A DNA stretch of 64,000 nucleotides from Diphasiastrum complanatum. Its lineage: Eukaryota; Streptophyta; Lycopodiopsida; Lycopodiales; Lycopodiaceae. Shown piece after piece: positions 1-13,951 of this stretch (position 1 is its first letter; each line of letters begins with the position of its first letter). Both the position numbers and the translations under genes were made by a program. The DNA lies in contig CM055112.1 of assembly GCA_029204225.1 (NCBI GenBank), positions 25,803,922 through 25,867,921 on the forward strand. Direction: 5' to 3'. Under the pieces are notes generated by a model that worked only from the letters and a program-made list of their open reading frames with translations, made no database searches and had not been told where the DNA came from.

Positions 1-206
1 ATTATCATCTTTGCATTGCCCTGGAAATCTGCTACCATGGAAAAATTCATACACACACAATCTTTTCAGCTCCAATAAACTTGTTTCCACACCCTTTCCG
101 ACAAGCTTTTTTTTTTCTCAATAACTATTCTCTTGAATCTGCAAAAATAAATTGGTAGATAAGATTAGACAAATTATTATAATCACATCTATAATGAGTA
201 TAGTCT

Positions 207-1401
207 TCAACATGATGGTTTGAACACAACTTCCCATACACACCTAACCAATGGTTGCATTTCTCGCAAGAGTTCTACTAGTTGTTGGTCACTCATTTCA
301 AACTTCTCACATGTTTTTACCAATGGTTGCATTTCTCGCCAGAGTTCTACTAGTTGTTGGTGGCTCATTTCAAACTTCTCACATGTTTCATCCCTTGTCA
401 CAACCTTAATAACAAGCTCTTTTGCTATTTTCATTTGCATCTTTATGGGGCCAGCATTACTACTAGTTGCAACTACAGTATCAATCAACCGTTTTGTTTC
501 TGCTATTGCAAAACGAGAAGAACCTGCTTAGACAAGATGATTGTGAAAACCTTGGTGAATCATCACCCTGGTGAAATTACTGTCACTTGGCATGCAGTAG
601 TACACATGCTGCACATGCTTGTGTGCGCACTGGTATTCTCTTGCAATAAAAAAAATACTCTAGTGTTCCATAACCATATGAACAACAACCCAAATGAGGT
701 CTAGTTTTCAGCTCACTAGACCAACATTGTCGATTTGGTGCATCGGAGAGCATGTGAGAGCCACAAAGTCCATTCGTGCACTTCAAATATGCCACCACAA
801 TAACTTTTGTGCACAGTGCCTGAAAATTAACATTTGTTGTCATTGGTTTTGTCCAACAATGACCATCATAACATTGTTCCATCCCTGCCACTCACATGAA
901 GTGTGGGTAATCAAATGCAATAGTTCCATTATATTGAGCAGGCAGCTCATTTACTTTATGGACTATGCTGCATTGCAAAAGTAGCTTTCCAAGCAAATTG
1001 CTCCTAGGGTTGTCTCTTAAGACTTTGTCTACAATACTTTTGTCGTTGTGTTCAATACCCTTGTCTTAAGTATCGAGTTCATCACATAGGTCAATGATGA
1101 CGGTATTTGTGGACTGTATTGCAAGTGTGGTAACAACAACCAGATAAACAGATGACATAGTTTTGTCTAAAATGTGGTAACTAAGAGACCCAAAGCCTTG
1201 CACAGGTTGCATCTTCAAGTGGTCATTTTGTACCTCCTTGGTCATTATCACAACAAATACCTCGATTTCAATAAATGGGTGATTCAGTCGGTCCTCCAGA
1301 GTCTTGGAATCCAACACCGCTTGACCTCCCTTGTTTAAGAGCCCTAAAAATTTTCCTCCAATTTGATGCAAATATACCACAAAGTCTTCACCATGCTCCA
1401 T
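207..1401 (-). pseudogene. Degenerate uncharacterised coding region (possible transposon gene)
   Basis: Three open segments on the minus strand (1401-1066, 891-583, 488-207) and the sequence between them read like one decayed protein. The first begins with a real ATG (MEHGEDFVVYLHQIGGKF). The second has a cysteine/histidine-rich stretch (YDGHCW, then LKCTNGLC, ACAACVLLHAK) that could bind zinc. The third ends with a 24-residue tandem repeat (TCEKFEMS..QLVEL.REMQPLVK). The order DGHCW / C-x4-C / ACVxLHxK reminds me of uncharacterised transposon-associated plant proteins; this is from memory and I cannot name a family. Stops and frame changes join the segments, and no convincing splice sites were found to remove them, so I call it a pseudogene. 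It could instead be a gene with several small introns. No function is proposed. Confidence 0.35.
247..390. repeat. 72-bp tandem duplication, two copies
   Basis: The unit beginning ACCAATGGTTGCATTTCTCG starts at 247 and again at 319. The copies differ at a few positions. The period is a multiple of three and keeps the minus-strand frame open, giving a 24-residue repeat in the product. Confidence 0.85.
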
Positions 1402-5334
<3,933 letters not shown>

Positions 5335-6130
5335 TGTCAGAAATGGTGAACTCCTGCAACTTTGTCGCAGCACGAACAAGACACGAAAGTCGGACGAGAA
5401 CGATTCGCGACAGTCAACGTGTCTTTGACTCAAAGCACAAACGATTTGCGAATCATTCACGAATTGCAAACACACCTCCAGGACCACAAACTGCAAAAGG
5501 GACGCGAAACGAAAACTACGAAAAGAAACAAAAAGAACGAAAGCAAACGGGAGATTACGAATCAAACGAAAAAAAATCTTTTGCGCTGCCAGTTGGGAGC
5601 TCAACGGGCTTCACGCCTAGTTGAAACGAGTAGCAACGACGGAGACTAACTAACTAATTGATTAGCATTAACTAGTCATGTGATTCGACGTTTAGCTATC
5701 TTGTAAACTCCACATAGTGGAGGTATAAACGATCCTCTCTGGATCATAACAAGACGATGTGAAATCTGTATGAGACAGAGAGAGACGTAGCGAATAGAGT
5801 AAGAAAGTAAAGACACCGTAGTTGTGCATGAAAGTCTGCCAACGAGCAGAACACAGCGAAAGAGTAGAGTGTCATTCCGCCAACGAGCGAGACACTGACG
5901 AATTCACTCTAAATTAAAACTGATAATACAGTCACTCTATTTTTGTACATCTCGTCTTGTGCTGTGTATCATGATTGCTAGAATAGAATGTATTCTGTGA
6001 TGTGTAGTCGAGTGTCTGGGACCTGTAACAGCTTCTGCACAAAAGAAAATTTGAAGACAGAAAATTGTTCGCGATAAAGAAGACGAAGAGGACGAATACG
6101 AATCAGTCCCACACACGCGCTTCTGCGACT
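5335..6130 (+). repeat. 5' LTR of the outer Copia element
   Basis: Starts TGTCAGAAATGGTGAACTCC and ends ..CTGCGACT, just before the primer site. The partner LTR ends in the canonical CA, so this copy has mutated its last base. A TATA-like TATAAAC at 5724-5730 is a plausible U3 promoter. It has ATTCACGAAT near 5455, which the 3' LTR lacks, and it lacks a 12-bp stretch present in the 3' LTR. Confidence 0.93.
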
Positions 6131-6142
6131 TGGTATCAGAGC
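6131..6142 (+). promoter_or_regulatory. Primer-binding site (initiator Met tRNA)
   Basis: TGGTATCAGAGC, complementary to the 3' end of plant initiator Met tRNA, lies directly after the LTR. This is the usual minus-strand primer site of plant Copia elements. Confidence 0.93.
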
Positions 6143-6195
6143 CAACAGGTTGTCACTACTGATATCCCAGTAGTGATTCTTCCAGACAACATAAT

Positions 6196-7101
6196 ATGGC
6201 TACGACAATCCAGACCAGAGTAGCAATCAGTCTCAATGGCACAAATTACAGAATCTGGAAATTCAAAATCAAAACACTCCTGAAGGACGAAGGCATCTGG
6301 TCGGTGACCGAGCTCTCAGAGGTGCAGCCTCCAAAGGGAGACCCGAGGAGAGCTGAATGGATCAGAAAGGATGAGCGCGCAATGGCGATCATCATTTCAT
6401 CCATAAATGAAGATTTACTCATGCAGATTGAAGACTACAAAAGCAGCCATGCAGCATGGAAAAGATTAAAGCAAAAGTATGAAGTGAGGACTGCAGCTTC
6501 AGTCATGCACCTTCACAATCAGCTACAATCAATACGGTGGGATGGTAACCAGTTGGATCAGCACGTTGAGAAAATCAGAACGATCTTCGCTCAACTCGCT
6601 GCATCAAGACAGGAGCACCAGGTCCTAGCACCATAGCAGTTGATGTACTTCATAAAATCTCTACCGACGTCCTATCAGCCACTGAGAATGCTCATGCTGA
6701 GTCTACCAGATATGACATTTGACAAAGCAGTCAGTCTTGTCGTTGATGAGAGACTAATGAGAGACGAAGGAGAGGGAAGCAGTGATCAAGAGAAGGCTCT
6801 CTTCATGAAAGGAAAGAAGAAGAACAAAAACAAGCCAAGATTCGAAAAGACGAAGTCCTCGAATCAACAATCTTCTTCCTGCGATCACTGCCACAAACCA
6901 AGCCATACGGCCAACAAATACTGGTTCAATCCAGCAATACCTTGCATGCACTACAAGAAGAAAGGGAATTCTGCATACGACAGTAGATTCAACCCAAAAA
7001 GAAAAACAAAGCTGAAAAGGCAAACGTTGCAGAATCATCTAAAGATGCAGAAAGAGGTGACGAAGCATTCACGTAGCTTCAATAAGCTACTCCGAACATG
7101 A
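6196..7101 (+). pseudogene. gag: Copia gag, interrupted by a stop codon
   Basis: The ATG at 6196 starts a typical Copia gag (LNGTNYRIWKFKIKTLL, then a helical UBN2-type region with AAWKRLKQKYE). An in-frame TAG at 6634-6636 (..QVLAP, stop) splits it; the same frame resumes and runs to 7101 (FIKSLPTSYQPLRMLMLSLP). Near 6880 the zinc knuckle is recognisable but damaged: CDHCHKPSHTANKYW has lost the normal last cysteine. After this the frame shifts before the protease. The intact protein would form the particle shell and bind RNA; this copy cannot make it whole. Confidence 0.88.
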
Positions 7102-7108
7102 CTACGAT

Positions 7109-7567
7109 GTGGTCATCGATTCAGGAGCAACATCTCACATAACCTGCAAGAAGAAGATCTTGATCAACTTTTGCGAACTCGAAAACGATAGAGCGGTGAT
7201 TCTAGGCGATGGAAGCAGACATGATGTCAAGGGCATCGGCTCTCTACAACTACGAACACTGTCAGGCCAAGTAGAGCTGCCAGGAGCACTCTATGTGCCC
7301 TCACTCAGAAAAGATCTGCTATATGTCTCCAAGATGGCAGATCTAGGCATTCGAGTTTTGTTCGACGGCAACACTTGTCGTATGATCGAGAAGACGACAA
7401 ACAAGTTGCTGACGGTCGGATGCTAAGAAGAAAACCTCTACCAGGCCATAATAATCAGCAACTCTGATAGCATATTAAATGCTTCAGAAAATGAAGATCA
7501 GCTCCAGCATAGGAGAATGTATCATCTGAACATGCGGAGCCTGTACAACATGAGCACAAAGGACATT
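7109..7567 (+). pseudogene. pol: Copia protease and start of GAG-pre-integrase
   Basis: The aspartic protease is clear from VIDSGATSHIT (catalytic DSG) and LYVPSLRKDLL. It lies in a different frame from gag, so a +1 shift separates them. An in-frame stop follows VGC at 7424-7426; beyond it the reading continues as LYQAIIISNS and HRRMYHLNMRSLYNMSTKDI, the GAG-pre-integrase domain. Position 7567 is the junction with the nested element. Confidence 0.87.
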
Positions 7568-8214
7568 TGTGAAAAATACAGATCCTAAGTGGATCTAAAC
7601 TCCAAGATCATTGGCTTGAATGCTTGCACTCCAAACTACATAAGCTAGGAATTGGCAACACATTCTATGCTACCTAGAATGCAAAGAACTTGATCAAAAA
7701 GCATTTATCACAAATGGAAACTTCCATAAACATCAAGTGCGGCCCAAAATAGCATTATACAGTCCATAATACATCAGCCTACCACTTTTGGAAAGCACCT
7801 AAGATCATACACACAAAGCTTGAACTCAATCACTACACAATGCCAACAATGGAAGGAGAACCCAATAGAAAAATCTCTCATTAAGCAAATGAATACAATG
7901 GATCTGCTCCAACCTGTTTCTCCACGGCCTACCTGCTATATATAGCTGAGAGAGATGACTCTCTCTCCTCTCTCTAGACCCTCCTTACCTAAAATATGCC
8001 CTATATAGGTAAAATTGGCATATATGTCCAAAATACATGAAAATGGACTCATTTCGAAGGTCTTGAAGTTTGACACTTCTTCATACTGAAAAAATACACT
8101 TACTAAAAATATCTAGACCTGTTTCACACGTGTGAAAAGTCAGATCCTAAACTATGTGCCATTTTTAGCAATTTTGGCCTAAAACTAGACAAGGAAATGT
8201 TGACAATTTTCACA
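7568..8214 (-). repeat. 3' LTR of the nested element
   Basis: Perfect 8-bp terminal inverted ends (TGTGAAAA/TTTTCACA). It contains TATATATA at 7936-7943 as the likely core promoter and a CACACGTGTG palindrome near 8127. Nearly identical to 12492-13138. Confidence 0.95.
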
Positions 8215-8224
8215 CTCCCTCTTC
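8215..8224 (-). promoter_or_regulatory. Polypurine tract of the nested element
   Basis: Minus strand GAAGAGGGAG directly before the 3' LTR; it would prime plus-strand DNA synthesis. The outer element has the same AGAGGGAG core at 15530-15537. Confidence 0.85.
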
Positions 8225-8227
8225 AAC

Positions 8228-11200
8228 TTAACTTGCTAGTTTTACAACACTACTTTGTTCCAACTTAAGAATGATCTCCATCATCAGAATAGATCTCTTC
8301 TCAAGGATCCTAATATGTACAAAATAGGACACAACATAATTGATATAGATAATAGTGTCCATATAGGATGCTTCACTATTTCTTACATCAATTTTACATA
8401 GAATCATAAAAATGGTACATGTAAAAGAACATAGAATCTCAATTAATGAATTCCTCCATGTATCCATCTCTGGTTTCTCTATAAAATAGCAGCAAACAAG
8501 TTGTAAATGAAAGTGATCAACAAGTGTTTGCATGCCTCCTCCACATTTCACTATACATATAGTGAATGCAACATGTATCTCCATGAATGAACTTCCATCA
8601 CCACCTTGCCTTTGTAGATCTTCAATCCATGAAAGCCTTTGAGTGAATGAATGCCAAAAAGATGTGTTCCCTACTCCATTTGAATGACCAAAACCTGAAC
8701 TTGAAATACTTGAAGTACCTCCACAAGATTTGCACACAACGCTTGATCCTACAATGTCAACAAGTTGCCAATTTGCCAACACTAGAATACTAGATCTTGA
8801 ACTTTGTTCAAAAGAAAACATATTGACCACTTCAATACCTTTCAAGATCTGAATGAATTCATGTACTTGATCATACAAACCAGCAATGATAACTATTCCA
8901 TCTCCAAGATCCAAAGGATGCAAAACTATGGAACTAGTTTTATTGAAATTTGACAATTTCAACACATTGACATAACAATGTTCATACATGAGATTAGGCA
9001 AGTGAGGTAGAGTAAGAAGACACTTCCTTGCAGCTCCAAAGACCTTACTTGAACCTTCAAGAACCTGTAAAAACAGATCCAAAATGCCTTGACCATTTGT
9101 CTCTTCTTTGATGCTTTTCACTAGCTTCGAATTGCCACTTGTCTCTTGGTGTTGATGAAGCAATCCAAGATCAACCTCTTGATCTTCCAATAAGACATCA
9201 AAGATCTTGCATATGTGAACATCTTCAGATCTGAAACTCTGAAGATACTCCCTCTCAAACACATGATTAAGATCCCACAAGATCTCATCAATGCTCAAAT
9301 TTGACCCTTCACTATAGTTAGTGAAAACAATGCCACCATCATAAACCAAAAGATAGATTCCAACATTTCCATTTAACATGAAGTAGAGTAGGTGAAGATG
9401 AGTATCAAACCTAATCAAAACAGCCCTCTTGAGTTCATAACAAACCTCAATAAGCTCACCAATGATATCTCCCTTGCCTTGAAGAAGTTGCCACTTGAGT
9501 TGCTCCATGTAGTCTTCTTCAACCAACCTTTTGCCATCTTGACCATGAATGAACAATCCACCACAATCATAGAATGCTTTGAGTTGATGAAGAGATGTTA
9601 GATCCATGCTTTGGATCTTCCCAAGAACCACTCTTCCATTGCCCTTTCCTTCACAAGACTCCCTCTTAATGCTAGCACCACAAAAGTTAGAAACCTCCCT
9701 CTTGATAGTTGCACCATAAGAAGTAGAAGACTCTTGAATATTAGAAGCCAAGAAAAGAATCCTTAGTACCTTCAACATAAGAGTGATTGAAGTACTCTCT
9801 CTTTTCAAACATGAACTTCTACTCAATGATTTAGGTAATGAGTCATATGATAATGATTCTTCCTCACTATCGTTCATAAAAACATCATTCAAAGTACATC
9901 CTACTTTGAACACTTCACATACTTCTCTTCCTTTTGACTTGTGATCTCCCTCACCAAGTCTCATGATAGAAACCTTTGATCTACTCTTTTTATGAAGAAA
10001 TGTGACACCACTTGTTGCACAAATGACTTTATCACAAAAAGATGTAAAAAAACCATTTCCTTCAAGCATGCTCAAAGCACCATCATCTTTTCCCACATGA
10101 TTACATACATCAATATGAAAAGAATTAGAAGAACAACCATCTTCTTGCAAAGAATGACACTTAGCATCTCCATCTTTTTCCATATGAACAAACAAGTCAT
10201 TAGCAACAATCACTTCCAAAGAAGAATCTTCATCAACTCCATTGATGAAGTTAGCTCCTTCCTTACCTTTTCCATTTTTGCACTTGCCATCTAGCACCAT
10301 TGAAGAACCACCAAGCCTTGGAAGTCCATGAGTAGAAGAGTACAAACATGATGCTAATTTAGCTCCACATGACTCCATATGACTAGTAGGTAACACTAGT
10401 GCATCTTCAAGATCCAATGGATCCAAAAAATTGACCATAGATTCACCAAAGCTTGCCAAGTTAGCACAACAATTATCATCTCCAAGAAGTACATTAGATC
10501 TCAACCTAGATCTAGCATTTTGTTTCTTATGGCATTCATTTGCAAAATGTCCTTTTATCCCACAATAAAAGCACTTGAACTTTGACTTATTGTTCTTAGT
10601 AGAAGAGGAAGAGGAAGAGTGATCATCATGATCAAAGTTACCACCTTTGGACCATTTCCCTTTGCCTTTACCTTTGCCCTTGAATTTGCCTTTTGTGAAG
10701 AAAGCCTCTTCACCTCCACCTTGCAAGGATGCACCATCAAGCTTTGATTGCAACCTATGTTCTTCAGCCAATAAGATTTCTTGCAAGTCAACCACACTTG
10801 GCAAGACTCTTTGAATGGCAAAACTTTGCACAAGGTTAGCATGTTCATTTAGCAAACCATTCAACATAACTTGGACTATTTCACCATCTTTTATGTTCTC
10901 ATCAATGCATGCTAAATCATCACTTAGGGACTTAACTCTCAAGATAAATGCATGAGCACTTTCACCCTCTCTTTGCCTACTAGAAAATATTTGTCTCCTT
11001 AGGGTCAATACCCTAGATGTGGACTTTGATTCAAAGAGCTTCTTTAAGGCATTCCATGCCTCACTTGCACTTTGACACTTTCCAACTTCCTTGAGAAGTT
11101 CATTTATAACATTCATTTTAATGATATGAAGAGCCCTTTTGGCCTTCTTATCAAACCTTTGTTGCTCTTGAAGTGTGAGAGGTCTCTCTTCAATTTCTGC

Positions 11201-11320
11201 AACTATGTCCATGAGTTCATTCAACTCAAGTAAGGACTCCATCCTCACTTTCCAAGTAGAGTAGTTTGATGAACTCAACCTTTCACTAGACTCTAGCATG
11301 ATCCCACCATTGGAAGCCAT
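8228..11320 (-). CDS. gag: Gag protein with long uncharacterised C-terminal extension (1030 aa)
   Basis: The ATG is at 11318-11320, and the frame is open for 1030 codons to a stop next to the purine tract. Residues about 1-200 are a Copia gag: SSSNYSTWKVRMESLLE, ASEAWNALKKLFESKS, LTLRRQIFSSRQREGESAHAF in pieces. A lysine/glycine-rich stretch (KGKFKGKGKGKGK, about 211-223) precedes an intact CCHC knuckle, CFYCGIKGHFANEC (about 250-263). The remaining roughly 765 residues show no DSG protease, no D-D-E integrase, no VDD reverse transcriptase and no RNase H. They are rich in Ser, Leu, Cys and acidic residues, with scattered KRES repeats around 510-560 and hydrophobic segments near the end (FTCTIFMILCKI, YINYVVSYFVHI). 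Gag would build the particle; the role of the extension is unknown. That over 2 kb stays open without pol argues for selection or a very recent origin. Confidence 0.9.
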   Translation of the reverse strand: MASNGGIMLESSERLSSSNYSTWKVRMESLLELNELMDIVAEIEERPLTLQEQQRFDKKAKRALHIIKMNVINELLKEVGKCQSASEAWNALKKLFESKSTSRVLTLRRQIFSSRQREGESAHAFILRVKSLSDDLACIDENIKDGEIVQVMLNGLLNEHANLVQSFAIQRVLPSVVDLQEILLAEEHRLQSKLDGASLQGGGEEAFFTKGKFKGKGKGKGKWSKGGNFDHDDHSSSSSSTKNNKSKFKCFYCGIKGHFANECHKKQNARSRLRSNVLLGDDNCCANLASFGESMVNFLDPLDLEDALVLPTSHMESCGAKLASCLYSSTHGLPRLGGSSMVLDGKCKNGKGKEGANFINGVDEDSSLEVIVANDLFVHMEKDGDAKCHSLQEDGCSSNSFHIDVCNHVGKDDGALSMLEGNGFFTSFCDKVICATSGVTFLHKKSRSKVSIMRLGEGDHKSKGREVCEVFKVGCTLNDVFMNDSEEESLSYDSLPKSLSRSSCLKRESTSITLMLKVLRILFLASNIQESSTSYGATIKREVSNFCGASIKRESCEGKGNGRVVLGKIQSMDLTSLHQLKAFYDCGGLFIHGQDGKRLVEEDYMEQLKWQLLQGKGDIIGELIEVCYELKRAVLIRFDTHLHLLYFMLNGNVGIYLLVYDGGIVFTNYSEGSNLSIDEILWDLNHVFEREYLQSFRSEDVHICKIFDVLLEDQEVDLGLLHQHQETSGNSKLVKSIKEETNGQGILDLFLQVLEGSSKVFGAARKCLLTLPHLPNLMYEHCYVNVLKLSNFNKTSSIVLHPLDLGDGIVIIAGLYDQVHEFIQILKGIEVVNMFSFEQSSRSSILVLANWQLVDIVGSSVVCKSCGGTSSISSSGFGHSNGVGNTSFWHSFTQRLSWIEDLQRQGGDGSSFMEIHVAFTICIVKCGGGMQTLVDHFHLQLVCCYFIEKPEMDTWRNSLIEILCSFTCTIFMILCKIDVRNSEASYMDTIIYINYVVSYFVHIRILEKRSILMMEIILKLEQSSVVKLAS

Positions 11321-12479
11321 GATTCTAATGTTTCTTCAACTTTTAGGTTCTGTCCTAAAGCACTTAGCACTCACTTTTCTCTCAACAAATGATAGATAAA
11401 GAGATCTATGAAGATTTAGGACCCTAAAACACTTCTATCTTGAACCTAGATGGTTTCCAAGCATAGAAAGGAAGATTGAAACACATGCAACACTTTGCAC
11501 ACACTAAGAATGGATTACAAAATCAAACCAACCTGAACACACTCTTGCTTAAGCTCTCAAACTTTCCAGCAAGTGACCAAATCAAGTTATGGTGTGAAGA
11601 GTTACTTGCATTCTTAGAAAATACCCAAAACTAGGATGCCAAGATTACCTAGTAATGAACAAACTTGATCAACATATGATCAACACACTAAGATATTGAT
11701 TCAACCTGTAAAACCACATGTAAACCACACTTCTAAAAGTTTATAAACTCCAGCAAGTGATAAATACAAGATTTAGAGGTGAATGAATGAGCACACTTAG
11801 TGAATCACAAGACTAGCTTCACTATCTTGTCAAATCTTGGTGTTTAGATGTAGATCTAAGATCACTTCACATGAGAATATTCCTCAACCTGTTAAGAACC
11901 TGAAAACACACTTGCATAATGGTTAACACCTTCCAGCAAATGCTCCAATCAAATTACATAAGGAGAGTTACTTACATGCTCAACAAAGTACACCAAAATT
12001 TATGCCAAAATTGATGACAATCTTTACAATATGCTCTTCACAATGGAGCTTGCAATATGTTCACCCAAAAAGGGGATCTTTCATCCAAATGGGAGCTTTG
12101 CTCAGCCTTTAGGAGAATTACAACTCACTCAAAAGAGCATTTGTCATCCACTTAAGGAGAAGTTTCATCCACTTAAGGAGAGTGTTCATCCAAGAATGGA
12201 GATTGTCAACAATAGGATTGAAAAGAACATTGTTAGTATTGAATATGCACAAGCCTCACAATCACAAATGATTAGGTGTTATGATCTGATCCAAAATAGT
12301 TTCTTTTCAGCCTCTGATCTTCAATAGACCTGAAATATGCTTTTGATCCACAAGTTCAACTCACAAAACAAAGGTTAGTAAGATTTGATCAACAAAGCAA
12401 TGCAAAATCATGCTAGAACTTGATCAAACATCCAAATATCACCAAAAATGGAATACTTACTGTAAATAGAAGCCAACCA
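11321..12479 (-). repeat. Long leader of the nested element with tandem repeats
   Basis: Untranslated region between primer site and gag. Three diverged units of about 180 bp (starting near 11525, 11700 and 11880) share the pattern CAACCTG ... CCAGCAARTG. A second array at about 12147-12207 has three 21-bp copies of TCATCCACTTAAGGAGARKT. A plus-strand frame at 12031-12327 (98 aa) runs through these repeats and is probably chance. Confidence 0.6.
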
Positions 12480-12491
12480 GCTCTGATACCA
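12480..12491 (-). promoter_or_regulatory. Primer-binding site of the nested element
   Basis: Plus-strand GCTCTGATACCA is TGGTATCAGAGC on the minus strand, abutting the 5' LTR. It fixes the element's orientation. Confidence 0.93.
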
Positions 12492-13138
12492 TGTGAAAAA
12501 TACAGATCCTAAGTGGATCTAAACTCCAAGATCATTGGCTTGAATGCTTGCACTCCAAACTACATAAGCTAGGAATTGGCAACACATTCTATGCTACCTA
12601 GAATGCAAAGAACTTGATCAAAAAGCATTTATCACAAATGGAAACTTCCATAAACATCAAGTGCGGCCCAAAGTAGCATTATACAGTCCATAATACATCA
12701 GCCTACCACTTTTGGAAAGCACCTAAGATCATACACACAAAGCTTGAACTCAATCACTACACAATGCCAACAATGGAAGGAGAACCCAATAGAAAAATCT
12801 CTCATTAAGCAAATGAATACAATGGATCTGCTCCAACCTGTTTCTCCACGGCCTACCTGCTATATATAGCTAAGAGAGATGACTCTCTCTCCTCTCTCTA
12901 GACCCTCCTTACCTAAAATATGCCCTATATAGGTAAAATTGGCATATATGTCCAAAATACATGAAAATGGACTCATTTCGAAGGTCTTGAAGTTTGACAC
13001 TTCTTCATACTGAAAAAATACACTTACTAAAAATATCTAGACCTGTTTCACACGTGTGAAAAGTCAGATCCTAAACTATGTGCCATTTTTAGCAATTTTG
13101 GCCTAAAACTAGACAAGGAAATGTTGACAATTTTCACA
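12492..13138 (-). repeat. 5' LTR of the nested element
   Basis: 647 bp, same ends as the partner LTR, TATATATA at 12861-12868. The outer element's pol reading resumes directly after 13138. Confidence 0.95.
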
Positions 13139-13951
13139 ATTGTCACAGGTCTCAAAATATCAAGGCCCAAGGCTAAGTTCTGCAAAGCTTGTTAGAAAGG
13201 CAAGCAACATCAGAATCCATTCACACACGAAGGAAGAAGAGCCAAGGAAATTCTTGAGCTTGTCCACTCTGATGTGTATGGACCGATGAAAACATATTCG
13301 CTCTCAGGTTCGAGATATTTCCTAACATTCATAGATGATTACAGTCGAATGACCACGATCTACTACTTGAAGAAGAAATCTGAAGTATTTGATTCTTTCA
13401 AGAAGTTTGTGGCATTCGCAGAGCGATCCACCTCAAAAAGGATACAGATCCTTAGATCTGACAATGGAGGTGAATACAAAAGCATAGAATTCTCAAGATT
13501 CTGTGAAGAACAGGGGATTGAACACCAGTTCACTCCTGCATACACACCAGAATACAACGGTGTGGCAGAAAGAAAAAACAGAACGCTAGTCAAAGGAGCC
13601 AGATGCATGATAGCACAGGCTCAATTGCCAGGCCAATTCTGGGCCGAGGCAATAGCTACATCTGTACACCTGCATAACAGATCTACAACGACAACGCTGG
13701 AGACACCATACGAGATGTGGACAGGCAGAAAGCCTGATCTGTCATACGCATGAGTGTCTGGATGTGCAGCATACAAGCACATTCCAAAGGAAAAGAGAAG
13801 CAAGCTCAACGACAAATCCGAGCAAACAATCATGGTCGGCTACTCGAACGAAACACATGTCTACAGACTCTACGATCCAACCACGAAAAAGGTTGTTTCG
13901 AACAGAGATGTAAAGTTCAACGAGTCCACATTCCCTGGACTGAAAGATTAA
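13139..13951 (+). pseudogene. pol: Copia integrase (outer element, continued)
   Basis: Begins with the end of GAG-pre-integrase (VTGLKISRPKAKFCKAC) and runs into the integrase core. The catalytic triad is visible: D in LVHSDVYGPM, D in LRSDNGGEY, and E in EYNGVAERKNRT, so the core itself is not inactivated. A TGA at 13751-13753 after KPDLSYA interrupts the frame; the same domain continues as SGCAAYKHIP..KRSKLNDKSEQ to a stop near 13951. A frame change lies around 13180-13260. Confidence 0.88.

Larger units (their letters stand above)
7568..13138 (-). mobile_element. Young non-autonomous Copia-type element (gag only)
   Basis: Two 647-bp LTRs (7568-8214 and 12492-13138) begin TGTGAAAA and end TTTTCACA. 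I find only two differences between them (near 7748 and 7950), so insertion is recent. In minus orientation the parts are: 5' LTR, primer site TGGTATCAGAGC (12491-12480), a 1.16-kb leader, one ORF of 1030 codons (11320-8228), purine tract GAAGAGGGAG (8224-8215), 3' LTR. There is a gag but no protease, integrase, reverse transcriptase or RNase H, so its enzymes must come from another element. The target reads ..GGACATT on the left and ATTGTCACA on the right; a 3-bp ATT duplication is visible, and a full 5-bp duplication is not. Confidence 0.93.

Noticed and set aside
12031-12327. 98-aa plus-strand frame in the nested element's leader
   Set aside because: It runs antisense through short tandem repeats (HPLKE) and has no domain.
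13363-13608. Minus-strand frames opposite the Copia integrase
   Set aside because: Shadows of the clear plus-strand integrase reading.
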